64,000 nucleotides of DNA from Perkinsus chesapeaki (lineage: Eukaryota > Perkinsozoa > Perkinsida > Perkinsidae), in contig JAAPAO010000013.1 in NCBI GenBank assembly GCA_013115145.1, forward strand, positions 1-64,000. The letters are read 5' to 3'. How positions within the stretch are numbered: position 1 is the stretch's first letter; each line of letters opens with the position of its first letter. The position numbers and the translations under genes were made by a program. This document shows, in pieces, positions 44,566 through 54,803 of the stretch. The notes beneath the pieces are model-generated. The model worked only from the letters and a program-made list of their open reading frames with translations. It was not told where the DNA came from and searched no databases.

Positions 44566-47397
44566 TTAAAACTTGCCCGTGTAAGGAGACCTCCGGACCC
44601 TATTGGGAAAGTGGGTTATTGATGAGTCTAGTATGGTCAAGCCACTAGTAGCCTGCCTAGGCCACAGCTGCAGACGATGGTTATCCCTGTTATGGATTGA
44701 TCATGTACAGTATGGACGTCGGTGTTACCTATCAGCGACATAGAGGGCCTTGCTGACCGGATCAAGGGCAATGCCACACGGGTGATGCAAGTGTGTAGGA
44801 AGGTGACCAGAAAATCCATCATGGGAGCCTTGAAAGGAAGCAATACAGTGAATGGCAGCATGAGGCTTACCAGCAACGAGCTGGCCGGCACCAGAGACTG
44901 CTGTAAGGCCATCTGAGGACAGCTCCCAACGAAGGACTCTATGATTGCCGTAATCGCACACCTGCTTCGTACTGTAGGGGGAAAACAGAGGCAAACAAGA
45001 CTGCCTACGTAAAGGCAGTCCGAGTCGACGGCAAGATCGATGGGACATTGGAACTGTGAGAGTGATGACCCGCGGCCTTGCCCGCCGCATACGACAGTGC
45101 CTACAGCAGGATGGGGGTGAGAAGGTGATAAAGGATGGTACCTTTGAGTGGGCCTCCTCCTCCTCGGGTTGCTCCTTTTGCAGCTAGTTTATAAGCCATG
45201 ACCCTTTGATTCCCTGTGTCGGTAACATACAGGAGCCTCCTGCTACGGTCAATCTGACAACTCGCTGGAGCATATAAATCATGCATGCCGTTGCCCGGTT
45301 TCGATCCCGCGACCAGTCGGCCCTGAACTGCCAAATGCCGCTTCTTGCCGGACAGAATTCTTACGAAGGTTCCTTGACCATTAGACTGCCATGCCACTAT
45401 CCTGTTATTGTCTCTATCGGCTATGTATACTTCTCCATCAAACTCCACAGCGCACATTGGCTCAGACAGGTGCTCTAGTGTAGTTCCTAAAGGCAGTAGC
45501 AGCGTCATCTCGAACAGCAGCTCAATGCCATGCCAACCTCTTTCCCCTTTCCCAGCTATCAGTCGCACTGTAGCTGGATAGGAGGGTGACTCATCACCGT
45601 ACTCATCATCATCACCTGCTTCCCTCTTTGACTTGGGTCTCTCATCGATACGTAGAACTCTATGGCCACCCCAGTCAACCTGAAGGGTAGCTGTGAACAA
45701 TGGTGACACCACCGCAGCTGCTGCACATCTACCAAGAAGAAGTAACCCTCATCCTCGTTGGGGACTAGATCTATCGGCATGGACCCCTCCTCGGCCCCAA
45801 CTTGAAGCCAGTTGCATGCCAACCATCCCTCGTACTGACCACAGCCCTGAGCCATCAACATACGCCCCATACGGTAACGTGTGATGGTACAGTTCCAGGG
45901 CGCCACATAGGGTAGCAAGAGCGACGATTGGCAGGGGTACGATTGTCCAGATGCTGCTGGAGGGCCGAGCGGATAAGCGATTGCAGCACGGCATCTGGGG
46001 ACCACAAATGGGCGGCACAGCGGCGGTAGATGATGATGCCTACCGCTCCTCCCTGGGTCACCAGTGATGCTCATAAGAGAAGAAGACTGTAGCATAGCCA
46101 GACAGGCTGCCGACATCAGACCGAAGCGAACCTGGCCAGTGGGGCTACTGCCTCACAAAGCGAGACGACGCTTGCAACCTACTAATGGCAGAAGGGACTC
46201 TAGACAGGCTGACGGTCTTTCGCCACGGTCCTTGCAACTGTGAGCAGCTGCCCACTTGCATAGGGCAAACATAACCTGAAGGGCGAGTGCCCGGAGTCGG
46301 AGGCATGGTGGGGGTAGACCTGATCTTCAGTGAGTTGCTGCTGCTTCTCAGTGGCCCCATCTAGGCCTCCAACGCCAATGGAGCTCGGCGCGCCACCGGA
46401 CAGATCATCATCAAGCAGGAACAGCATGAGCATCTATCAACCGAGCTATGATTCTTTCGATGGAATAGGCCTTACTGAGGAAGGAAGAAGGCAGAAGTCT
46501 GGGGAGATGATCAGCTGGCCGAAGTGACGTGCTGCATATTTAGACACCGAAGTCCATAGTGGCCCAGTGTCCTGTAGAACCTGCGAGCAACATGGCAGAA
46601 TATAACCCAAGCAGGGGGCCTACAGGACCACATTCGACCAAGAGACGGAGGCAGAGCTTGGTGTCGAGTACGCTGCTAAGCAGCTCGGCAGTGGGGACGA
46701 GTATTCGACGCATGTCGTAGCGGTGGGCTGCCAGGAGCAGTTCTGGTAGACGTTCCAACTAATGGAGAGGCTTGCTATGGTGTTCCGAGAAGACTTAGGC
46801 TCACCGGTAGAGCGGTGTTACAACCATAGGCCGACTCAACAATGCACCTCAGTAGTTGAGCATCTAGCGACTCCAGCTTGAGTCTGAGCACGTCATCACC
46901 AAATGTGCTACCGTGCCTCCCCCCGGTAGTGGCCTCCCTGAAGCCACTACTGGTAGAGAGGAGGGTTGATAGATAGGAACTAAACGAGGATAGGATGACC
47001 TTGTGAGCGGGGAAGTCGATGCCGTCTGTCGACCTGAAAGGAGTACGTGACCTGAAGATCAGTGCTGCTGCTGCTGCTGGCTTACGTCAAGACCACATCA
47101 CACCAGGTACCAGCTTTACGAAGGCGGTTAATCTCCAACAGTAGGGAGGAGTTACTCTCCGGACCTGACATGGCCGAGGTCCTGGGCCAGGCAGCTGGTT
47201 GAGTTGCCCGACGCACCTAGCTTAAGTGAGACTTCGTCCCCACGCTGTATATCCTGGTCTTCAACATCGGCAGAGCCATCATCGGATATATAACCATGGT
47301 GCAGGGGAAGGGGAGTGTGATCCATAGCCTGCCCCACCGATGAGGCATCTACGGAGCTTGCTGCTGTGAGCAGTGGTGGCCATGGTGTTTGGTCCAT
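44566..47397 (-). CDS. BTB-BACK-NHL repeat protein
   Basis: Spliced protein with three domains. BTB (about 47150-46590): LLLEINRLRKAGTWCDVVLT, then after a 34-nt intron with (CAG)5, DGIDFPAHKVILSSFSSYL, LRLKLESLDAQLLRCIVES, and after another intron LERLPELLLAAHRYDMRRIL. BACK (about 46570-46080): SVSKYAARHFGQLIISPDF, LFLLDDDLSGG, DQVMFALCKWAAAHS, LLPLVRFGLMSAACL. NHL propeller, five units: VDWGGHRVLRI (about 45670), ADRDNNRIVAW, TDTGNQRVMAY, CDYGNHRVLRW, ADRDNHRLQLW (about 44700). Stop at 44566. All domain-to-domain joins use short GT-AG introns in phase, so this is one gene. BTB-BACK proteins are usually CUL3 ubiquitin-ligase adaptors with Kelch propellers; here NHL takes the propeller place. 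Coding-like sequence upstream to about 47530 (QRYHFFIPPDVVVLRIF) may be an extra 5' exon. Confidence 0.85.
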
Positions 47398-47821
47398 GAA
47401 AGATTCTTAGAACTACTACATCAGGCGGGATGAAGAAGTGGTATCTCTGCCGCACAGCGCATGTCAAGGTGCGGTTACAGCCCTCATGCTCTTTACGACC
47501 GAGTTTTTGAATATCATCCAGCCTCAGGGGAAGTTTGTTGCTCGAGGGTCAAATAGACTTCTTCAACAAGGTCATTGCAGAGACTTGTGGACTGATACAG
47601 TCCATGAAACAATGTAACCTCGCGCAATAGAAGATAGGAGTGTAGGAAGAAGAGGTTAACTCAACACTAGTGCGAGTATAAACACCTATTGGTTGGACAT
47701 GGTGGTTGCAGCACTAAGGCAGAGGCCCATATAACAACTTATTAGAGGCGAAGGGGGCATAACAAGGTTAAACAAGTGCCCATCGCCTTCACATTCATTC
47801 TCACACAGAATTACAATGTAA

Positions 47822-48174
47822 CTATTTGCCATCACCTTCAGAGCGATGATGATGACCATGCTTCAACTTTGACTTCTCCTTCTCCTAAGTAGCCTAATGT
47901 AATTGCTAACCTAAGCCTACGAGCTTACTCTAGATCCTTCCCTCCCTTCTCGATGCTTTGATGAGTGATGCCCTGCCGCCTTTGCAGCAGCAGCAGCTTT
48001 ATCCATACCGCTCCTTCCTTTATCGCCTGTAGAGGGTGATCTATCCTCCCGATGGGCAGGGTGGACCAGCGATGATGGGTCCGGACCACGGACCGCTGCT
48101 TTACTCCGCTCCTTCCGATCTGACCACACTTTCCCATAGCCGTAAGGCTGCCTGAGGCCTACCCTTTGAGCCAT
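47822..48174 (-). CDS. small basic, His-rich-tail protein
   Basis: Exon 1 begins MAQRVGLRQPYGYGKVW at 48174, is Lys/Arg/Ser/Ala-rich (DKAAAAAKAAGHH) and ends GREGSR at a GTAAGC donor. After a short intron the last exon gives EKEKSKLKHGHHHRSEGDGK, stop at 47822. About 100 residues, very basic and probably disordered. A nucleic-acid or ribonucleoprotein role would fit the composition but is not shown. Confidence 0.55.
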
Positions 48175-48263
48175 CCCTATTGCCCGACCTGCTTCTCTCG
48201 GGTTTGCCTAGCAGTCTGGTCCTGACAAGCACCCCTCCAAGTCACAACCTAGGTGGCAGCTAA

Positions 48264-48524
48264 TCACCTGCTGCTGATTCCCTTGGCTGCAGCAGCGTCT
48301 GCCTTTAGTTTCTCCTCCTCTTTAGCTCTGCCTCGTTTGGCTCGTCTACGGTGTTGCAATGCAAATAATGCAACAAGTGTAATTAGAAAGCCGACCACGA
48401 AGAGAGCTCCCCAGGATATCCACACTGAAGTGTACGAGGGCGTCGTCGCTATCACCACCGGTGGTGCTGCTGCTGTTGCTGCTGCTCCTCCCGTACGAAG
48501 GGCAGTGGGCGGGGCTTGACGCAT
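48264..48524 (-). CDS. small single-pass membrane protein
   Basis: 86 codons, no intron. A Thr/Ala/Pro-rich N-terminus of about 30 residues leads to one strongly hydrophobic helix (about residues 35-57: SWGALFVVGFLITLVALFAL), followed at once by RRRAKRGRAKEEEKLKAD. The positive-inside pattern puts the basic charged tail in the cytosol and the short N-terminus outside or in the lumen. No signal cleavage site or family recognised. An open frame on the opposite strand is a shadow of this gene. Confidence 0.58.
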   Translation of the reverse strand: MRQAPPTALRTGGAAATAAAPPVVIATTPSYTSVWISWGALFVVGFLITLVALFALQHRRRAKRGRAKEEEKLKADAAAAKGISSR

Positions 48525-48713
48525 TCACTGGATATAAGGAACAAACTACAACAGGAGCAGCAGCAGCAGTTACCCTACACTAGTGAAGAATACCACACTA
48601 TGATAATTGCTCATTAGCTTTAGACTTTCCAGATTCACATGGGGGATGTGAGAGCAACACAGTCGATGACTATTAGGGTATAGGAAACATTACAGTTCAT
48701 GCTACATGTTACC

Positions 48714-50510
48714 CTACAACATAATACTATCAACAATCCTACCAGTAGACTTCCGCCACCAGTAGTCCACACCACGGCCCACCTCCTGCTGCCAATACCG
48801 TTGCATTGCACTGCTTACCTCACTGAGGCTTATCAGGCTCATATTGCTCATGATTTCTATCATATCCTGAATACTAGCAAATCTGCCGATATGAGGCAAG
48901 GTGAGGAAGTCCGAGTAACCGAGGTAGTGGAAATGTTTATGGACACCAAAGGGCCCACCAAAGCCCAGTGGCGGCCCTGCCGGCCCAAAGTCGTCCCTAC
49001 CAACACCGAAATCGGTATACTTGTCATCAAAGTCAGTGCTTGCCAGGTTAGAATCGGGCTGGAAGACAAGCCGAGTGAGCCAGGCATCACTCGGTATGAA
49101 TATTGGCAAGCCTTTGGCGTAGAACTCGTAGAGGGATATAGTAGCATGCTCCCATGGAAAGATAAAAACCGCCCAAAAGTGTGATATCCTAGCAAAGGTA
49201 AGCTCTTCATCAGAACCAACACCAGAGTACACAATACTGGTGCTAAGTCCGGTGCCTCCCGTAGCCAGGTCCCATGCAGCGATCACAAGCTCAACGGCTA
49301 GTCTGAGGAACCACTCGTTTCGGTGTCTATAAACTACCAACACCTCCTTCTTGTCCAAGTCCGGTGACCATCGATAACGAGCTGCCCAGTCCGCCTTGGG
49401 ACGGATGACTGGAGCGGTATAGCCGAGCTGTGCTTTCACTTGAAGGGAACTCAGTGGGTTGTTACAGGCAACTATTACTCTTTCAGACGACACTAAGCGC
49501 ATCGATAACCTCCAGAACTCTTCACGGGCAAGCGGACTGGCAAAGTGGTCCTTAGGTGCCTTCCATAGTAGAGGGAGTCCAATATATACAACAAGGGGCT
49601 TCTTGGTGAGCTCATGCAGGAGGCCGCAAAGCACAAACGGCCCCGTGCACACGTAGAGGTCTGCATCGGCAAGGTCCTTCTGGGACAGCATGCCTTGCAA
49701 AAGATGCTGGTAGCCTGCCATGGTAAGATTCACACCATCTTCGTTAGAATTCAGGCCATCAGCAAGCCCCATGGTCGACGTCATACAAACCCTACGGAAG
49801 TGCTCACAGCGGTACTGCACGCCATGAAAGGCAGTAGAGGCCCCAATGCCATAGACGGCGGCTAGACTACTCTCTATCCTCTCCACCACTTCTAGTGTCA
49901 ATGATGGATGAGTGCCGAAAGCGTGTAAACGTACAGATCTATTGTGGAGAACAGGCAACTGGATTATATCAGCCAGCTGCAGGTAGCGAGCCACTCCTTC
50001 CACAAAACGAACTTCAGCTGGGCCACCACGGAACCCTCTGGAATCGGTATCACTCACCACAGCTAGTAGGTCGACATATCGCACCGGCCACCAGGATGAA
50101 TCTAGGAAATCTAGAACGCCTCCTTTGCCCAGCGCCAATACGGCAATCCGAGCCGAGTCCGCTGATCCTGTGATGATAGCATCGATATAAAGAGCTGTTA
50201 CGATCCCGTAGAGACAAGATGTGGGAGGTGTGCCATGCACAAGGGAATCTGTGAAGTCTAGCACTGTGGCTTCTATGTCAGCTTCGGCGAGTATCAAGGC
50301 TACCTCCTCGGCAAGGGGGAGGGGAACTGTCCAGTTGTGCAGTGCAGCAGACACAGCGAGCTCTCTCAGCCTCATCCACCGTTGGTCACCATGGCAGTCA
50401 AACAGATGAGTTGTAATAAGAGCATGTCCAAGATCTATGTTGTCCAATAATAGGTAGAGACGAAATAGCCACAACACCCACATCGGAAAGCTCTCACGAG
50501 GAGGAGTCAA
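48714..50510 (-). CDS. putative glycosyltransferase-like secretory-pathway protein
   Basis: 598 codons, single exon. The N-terminus is hydrophobic (MWVLWLFRLYLLLDNIDL), a probable signal peptide or anchor. The middle has a two-lobe look: DLYVCTGPFVLCGLLHELTK and KPLVVYIGLPLLWKAP; the second lobe has RVIVACNNPLSSLQVKAQLG, EVLVVYRHRN, and FPWEHATISLYEFYAKGLPI, where a Glu-containing His/Ala/Ser-rich helix near a Pro resembles the donor-sugar site of GT-B enzymes. That site plus the secretory start suggests a glycosyltransferase, but I cannot name a GT family. Its start is 105 bp from the end of the next gene upstream on the same strand. Lack of introns contrasts with neighbours. Confidence 0.5.
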   Translation of the reverse strand: MTPPRESFPMWVLWLFRLYLLLDNIDLGHALITTHLFDCHGDQRWMRLRELAVSAALHNWTVPLPLAEEVALILAEADIEATVLDFTDSLVHGTPPTSCLYGIVTALYIDAIITGSADSARIAVLALGKGGVLDFLDSSWWPVRYVDLLAVVSDTDSRGFRGGPAEVRFVEGVARYLQLADIIQLPVLHNRSVRLHAFGTHPSLTLEVVERIESSLAAVYGIGASTAFHGVQYRCEHFRRVCMTSTMGLADGLNSNEDGVNLTMAGYQHLLQGMLSQKDLADADLYVCTGPFVLCGLLHELTKKPLVVYIGLPLLWKAPKDHFASPLAREEFWRLSMRLVSSERVIVACNNPLSSLQVKAQLGYTAPVIRPKADWAARYRWSPDLDKKEVLVVYRHRNEWFLRLAVELVIAAWDLATGGTGLSTSIVYSGVGSDEELTFARISHFWAVFIFPWEHATISLYEFYAKGLPIFIPSDAWLTRLVFQPDSNLASTDFDDKYTDFGVGRDDFGPAGPPLGFGGPFGVHKHFHYLGYSDFLTLPHIGRFASIQDMIEIMSNMSLISLSEVSSAMQRYWQQEVGRGVDYWWRKSTGRIVDSIML

Positions 50511-50614
50511 AACATGTGTCTGACGTGAAGACTCGCCGCTTTTAACTCTAAATAAATGTTATTAACGCAACTACGCAGGATGTTGAGAAGTGAACACACG
50601 TCGCGGCTGCCCTT

Positions 50615-52522
50615 CTACAGTACCGAGGAAAAGCGTTGGGGATATAGGAGGAGCAAAGCAAGAGCGCCAATGAGCCACAGACTACACCACAGTGCCTGGT
50701 TGGTCGAAACCAAGTGCTTAACCTCCATGGACATCGGGCGGAAATATAGCAACCAAATCAGTGTACCGCCACAGAACTGGGAGAATACGATGACTGGCCA
50801 GTAGTAAAAGATAAAGTGGTCCGACAGGCAGTCGAATTTGACGAAGTCAAGGGCCCTCTCTCCGCGCAAGGCAGCCGTGACTGGTGGTATTATCAACCTA
50901 GCCGTACTGGTAGTACAGAACGATACCGTACTAAGCCAGTTGCATGCTCTACCCAGGCCTTTAGATATACCCACACATCGACAGGAACCCATCCATACCA
51001 CCAATCCTAATATGAGGATGCCCTCACCAATATAACCGCCAATAGAGACCCGAGCAAAAACACATAAGCTTAGCCATACAGTCGCCGTTATGGGGCCTAT
51101 TGCCAAAGGTATGTGCTCGACGGCCATCTCCACTACAACAGTCCAGCCAGCCATGGGCATTCGGCGACTTAGTAAGCTTCGAGGGGATGAGCCGGGAAGG
51201 ACAGTACGTGCTGCTTGAATGAGCATTGACAGGAGCACACCCGAGGTTAAGCCATCGCCGAGGACCTTTCTGACAGGCTGCAAGGCCAGAGTAGCAAAGG
51301 ACAGGGCCATCACATAGCCACAAGGCCATAGAATAGGATTGAGGTGGTTATTCGACAAGAATAGGCCGTCTGCTATGTCAATCCATCCAGGCGATGGCGG
51401 CCCCACAAGCCGCGGCAAGGCACGCTCCACCGGACCGTATGCCGAGGCTCCTCTCAACACAGCGGTGAGGAACTCTCCACTACCAAACCAATGATTGAGG
51501 TAACCAGATAAGGCCAGCAATGGTGCACGCGTCATCGCTGTGATGGCAAGTGACCTCGATGAGGTCTTACCGGCCACCATTACCCCAAGAACAGCAAGGG
51601 CAAAGTTGGTTTCGTAAGATATAGCAAGCCAGTCATAAGCCTTCTTAGTATGAGGTAAGCAAAGATAAGCAGTTGACTGATAAATAATAAGTAGGATAAC
51701 AGCCAGTGGGTTCATAAGCATGGTCAAGTTAGCCGACTTGGGGGAAGAGGCCAATTGCCTCAACCCTGCTGTTATCGATAAACTGTTAACGCCCAGATAG
51801 GTGGCTGCCAAGAATGGTAATATTATCATAGACAAGACTGATAGACTTAGTGGCCCCTCTTCTTTATCTAACTCTCCCTGTCTGATCTCCCTAACGGTTA
51901 CATCTCCATCAACCCCTACACCAATGTCATGCAGGTAAACGGGCAAGACTTCTTCTCGAAGCTCATCCTCGGAGCAGGCCAATGGCACACATACCCCAAA
52001 TGCTCTCGTTGTAACCTTAGTAGTATCCACCGTGGCCATCACATACACCGCAGGCTCACCAAAGGCCTCTCCTCCTGTACATGCCCGCCAATCCCCATCT
52101 CCATACCATCGACCATCCAGTGGAACCGGTGAGCCTCCTATCGCAGCAGCCTTGGCCGAATTAGAGGCCATAACATGCCATTGAAAGAGGCAATCACTCA
52201 TAAACCCATTGTCTCCCGGTAGCATCTCCAGTCGCCTCGCCGCCAACGACTCCAATCCATCCATAGTATCTATGGGCTGCTGCGCCAGGATCTCCTCCAC
52301 GCTGACCCTGTGGGCGTCCTCAACCACTGGCGTGTCTCGACAGCACTCATTCCGCAATGTCATATTGCCCTCCCAGCAGGCCGCTCCTTTATCCATACCA
52401 CAACACATAGAAGGGCTGCGACCTGCCTCCTTATCAAAGCACAGTGATGATGCGAATGAAGCCTCTATCGCCACTGTGCCCAACCACCATACTAGACGGT
52501 AATCCAACAGACGACGACGCAT
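50615..52522 (-). CDS. NRF-6-type acyltransferase 3 membrane protein
   Basis: 635 codons, single exon. Signal-like start, then a Cys-rich luminal domain with the nose-resistant-to-fluoxetine signature: WRACTGG...TRAFGVCVPLACSEDEL (about residues 145-190). About ten hydrophobic helices of the acyltransferase-3 family follow (for example LSVLSMIILPFLAATYLG, FALAVLGVMVAGKTSS, PLAIGPITATVWLSLCVF, YIGEGILILGLVVWMG), and the final helix ends in LLYPQRF. Family members move acyl groups to lipids or sugars across membranes; the substrate here is unknown. The His seen in the canonical first helix of bacterial members was not clear to me. Confident family, unknown substrate. Confidence 0.82.
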   Translation of the reverse strand: MRRRLLDYRLVWWLGTVAIEASFASSLCFDKEAGRSPSMCCGMDKGAACWEGNMTLRNECCRDTPVVEDAHRVSVEEILAQQPIDTMDGLESLAARRLEMLPGDNGFMSDCLFQWHVMASNSAKAAAIGGSPVPLDGRWYGDGDWRACTGGEAFGEPAVYVMATVDTTKVTTRAFGVCVPLACSEDELREEVLPVYLHDIGVGVDGDVTVREIRQGELDKEEGPLSLSVLSMIILPFLAATYLGVNSLSITAGLRQLASSPKSANLTMLMNPLAVILLIIYQSTAYLCLPHTKKAYDWLAISYETNFALAVLGVMVAGKTSSRSLAITAMTRAPLLALSGYLNHWFGSGEFLTAVLRGASAYGPVERALPRLVGPPSPGWIDIADGLFLSNNHLNPILWPCGYVMALSFATLALQPVRKVLGDGLTSGVLLSMLIQAARTVLPGSSPRSLLSRRMPMAGWTVVVEMAVEHIPLAIGPITATVWLSLCVFARVSIGGYIGEGILILGLVVWMGSCRCVGISKGLGRACNWLSTVSFCTTSTARLIIPPVTAALRGERALDFVKFDCLSDHFIFYYWPVIVFSQFCGGTLIWLLYFRPMSMEVKHLVSTNQALWCSLWLIGALALLLLYPQRFSSVL

Positions 52523-52609
52523 CGGAACAAAAACAACTGCTATGGAGGATAAACAAGATGCACACGAAGCAATCAGGCATCACAGAAACCACTGACAATT
52601 ATCCCCATG

Positions 52610-53048
52610 TCACACCGCTCTGTCAATAAAAGACTTCCTATTCTTATCATAAAAGGGTACACCAAGATACCTCTCGAGAACTTGCAACTGAGGAGGAGAC
52701 GGCGGCAGTACCCGATAGCTGACTGCTAGGAGGCACACCTCGAACAGATGGGGCTTAACCATGCCGTTCTGAATCTGTAAAAGCCTTCGCTCCGGTATTA
52801 GGGTGGCATGCATCAGCTTCGACACTGGAATCTTCTTAGACTACCAAAGCATCCCCGGCACACATAACAGTCAGTCCTACCGCTCGAGCAAATCTGATGG
52901 CTTCTCCTATATGAGGGAAGGAACGGAAGTTCCATCTCCTGTGCAAGCCTGGTGTTAAGAAGTGACGGTATCGATATTGCTGATGCCGCATAGCTAGAGG
53001 TGTCAGAACATTCCCTCCTTCTCGGCCACATACACCCAACAATAACAT
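52610..53048 (-). CDS. small unrecognised protein, probably organellar
   Basis: Start MLLLGVCGREGGNVLTPLAM at 53048 (an upstream frame could extend it). Exon 1 continues RHQQYRYRHFLTPGLHRRWN and EAIRFARA, then a 46-nt GTAGGA...AAG intron joins to KIPVSKLMHATLIPERRLLQ, VKPHLFEVCLLAVSYRVLPP and LERYLGVPFYDKNRKSFI, stop at 52610. About 130 residues, rich in Arg/His at the start and poor in acidic residues, as in mitochondrial matrix or ribosome proteins. No family recognised. Confidence 0.5.
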
Positions 53049-53136
53049 CCTCACACAGCTGGTAGGCGACAAACTGTATCCATTATAACCAAACACAACA
53101 ACATGGACTAGAAAACAACCTCCTGCGCCTCACTCA

Positions 53137-54654
53137 TCACGTGTCATGCCTGCTATCATCATCTACCTTCAACTCCCCTAACTTGGCCATTATCCTTTCC
53201 TCCTCAGCCTACTACCAACATCCACTGTTATCCTTCCTTCCCCTTCTACTTACAATGTCCTCAGCCTGCTCCCTCCTTTGCTTCATTATATTATCCCTAG
53301 TATTCCTCTCGAACTGTACCAGGAAGCTATCCAAGTTCTCCACAACCCGACCCTAAAGCACCCATCCTTCCCCTATCACTAACCCATACTTACCTCCCTC
53401 TCCACCCTATCATTAAGCTCCTTATTAATACCCTCCACCACCCCACCCATAGCCTCCATCCACTTCTCCTCATCTCTACCATGCTTCTCCCTATTATTCC
53501 TCCTCCTACCTCAGCACCACTACCTTTCCTACTAATCCACTCCCCTCACTGAACAGTGTCTCTCATCCCCAATCCACACAAAGTCTGTTCTCGCGCCCCA
53601 GCCTCCGTCTCGAGGGCCTCCCGAGCCTGCCAGACAACTATCGCCTGCCCCAAACAACATCGGCATACCTCTTTGAACAACCGTTGCCTCATCAACTCCC
53701 AATTTTCTTCGCTTCGCTTCCGGTCCGAAATTGCCTCGGATATTTGGACTGAGAACGAGCGTACAAGTGAATCCTATCTGTAAAACGACTCTGCCAGGGT
53801 TCGAACCCGGCACCTCTAAGCTGCTCTATCCTCTCCGTCAACACCTCCCCTACACTGCCATCTATATGTCTTCTCCTAGCCTCAGCCTCCTCCTTTATAC
53901 CATCACCAACCACATCAACTCTCTACCAAACAGCATCATCCTTTTCCCCAAGGCCGCCCAAGCCCCCCACCTTCTGTATGCCATCCAATAGCCCCTTCCA
54001 TTCCTCTTCATTACTTTCCTTTACCAACTTGCTCCACTCAACCCTCAGCTTATCCCTTCCCACCACTAACGTATCCTTATACGACCGTCTAAGCTCCCTA
54101 TGGTTATCCTCAGTGCTGCTCTTCAACAACTTCTGTGTCTCATCTAACTTATCCTTCTCCAGTTGATGCCTGACCATACCATCCACCCCCCTCCACCGAG
54201 CCCCGTCACCTTTGCTCCATCAAGAGCCTCTGCTTCTCTCTAGCACTACGAGACTCGTCAAACAGCTCCTTTAGTGCTGCCACATCCCCCCTCAGACCAC
54301 TCAATGCCTCAGACCGTTCTGTCACCCCTCGAATTCGATCCATCCCTCCAACCTGTACCCACCAGTGCTACCCGTCTCCCTCCTTCCAGACTACCTTTCC
54401 TTCCCTATCTACTCCCTCCTGTCTAAGAGCTATCAGCTCATGCTTCGTTAGAGGCGCCAGCAGCACCCCACTGGCCGCTTCAGTTTTATCTGTCAAATCT
54501 AATACGCCAGCATCGCCGCCTTCTCCTTGCTACCAGCGATGGTAGTAGCATACGAGGTGGCGCTACGAGTGGTCGTGGATGCAGCACCAGCCGAGCCTCC
54601 AGACGATCGCCGCATTCCCTGGGTCGGGGGCGGTGCCGCCCTACTAGACACCAT
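53137..54654 (-). CDS. coiled-coil protein, SF-assemblin-like
   Basis: Start MVSSRAAPPPTQGMRRSS at 54654, a Pro/Ser/Thr-rich head typical of fibre-forming coiled coils. After a 35- or 44-nt intron (two acceptors fit) come APLTKHELIALRQEGVD, MDRIRGVTERSEALSGLRGD, VAALKELFDESRSAREKQR, KDKLDETQKLLKSSTED, RVEWSKLVKESNEEEWKG, EVLTERIEQLR joined across 65 nt to VQISEAISDRKRSEENWELM, DEEKWMEAMGGVVEGINKEL, VVENLDSFLVQFERNTRDN, and REQAEDI joined to AEEERIMAKLGELK, stop at 53137. Long heptad stretches, many Arg/Glu, and an N-terminal unstructured head match the layout of SF-assemblin/beta-giardin rootlet proteins, but this is layout only. A generic coiled coil is equally possible. Joins between 53.5 and 53.6 kb are not fully settled. 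Confidence 0.6.
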
Positions 54655-54803
54655 CAGAAACAGGTTACAACAGGCGGTTCCATTCCCCTCAACTCAACTC
54701 CTGCATGGTGACTAATTAGTAATAGACCTGCTGCTGCTGCTGTTGATATCATCTCATGCTAAGGGATGATGGTGCGGAGATACTGCTGTCAGAGCGCACT
54801 GTA

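Noticed and set aside
48253-48519. Ala/Ser-rich plus-strand frame of 88 codons
   Set aside because: It is the complement of the small membrane protein gene, which has a better start, helix and charge pattern.
52209-52502. Open frames antisense to the acyltransferase, VPS13 and glycosyltransferase genes
   Set aside because: They are shadows of long, family-matched frames on the other strand.
53755-53830. tRNA-like T arm (ccgggttcgaaccctgg on the minus strand)
   Set aside because: No acceptor or D-arm partners fit, and the segment lies in a 65-nt intron of the coiled-coil gene whose removal restores frame.
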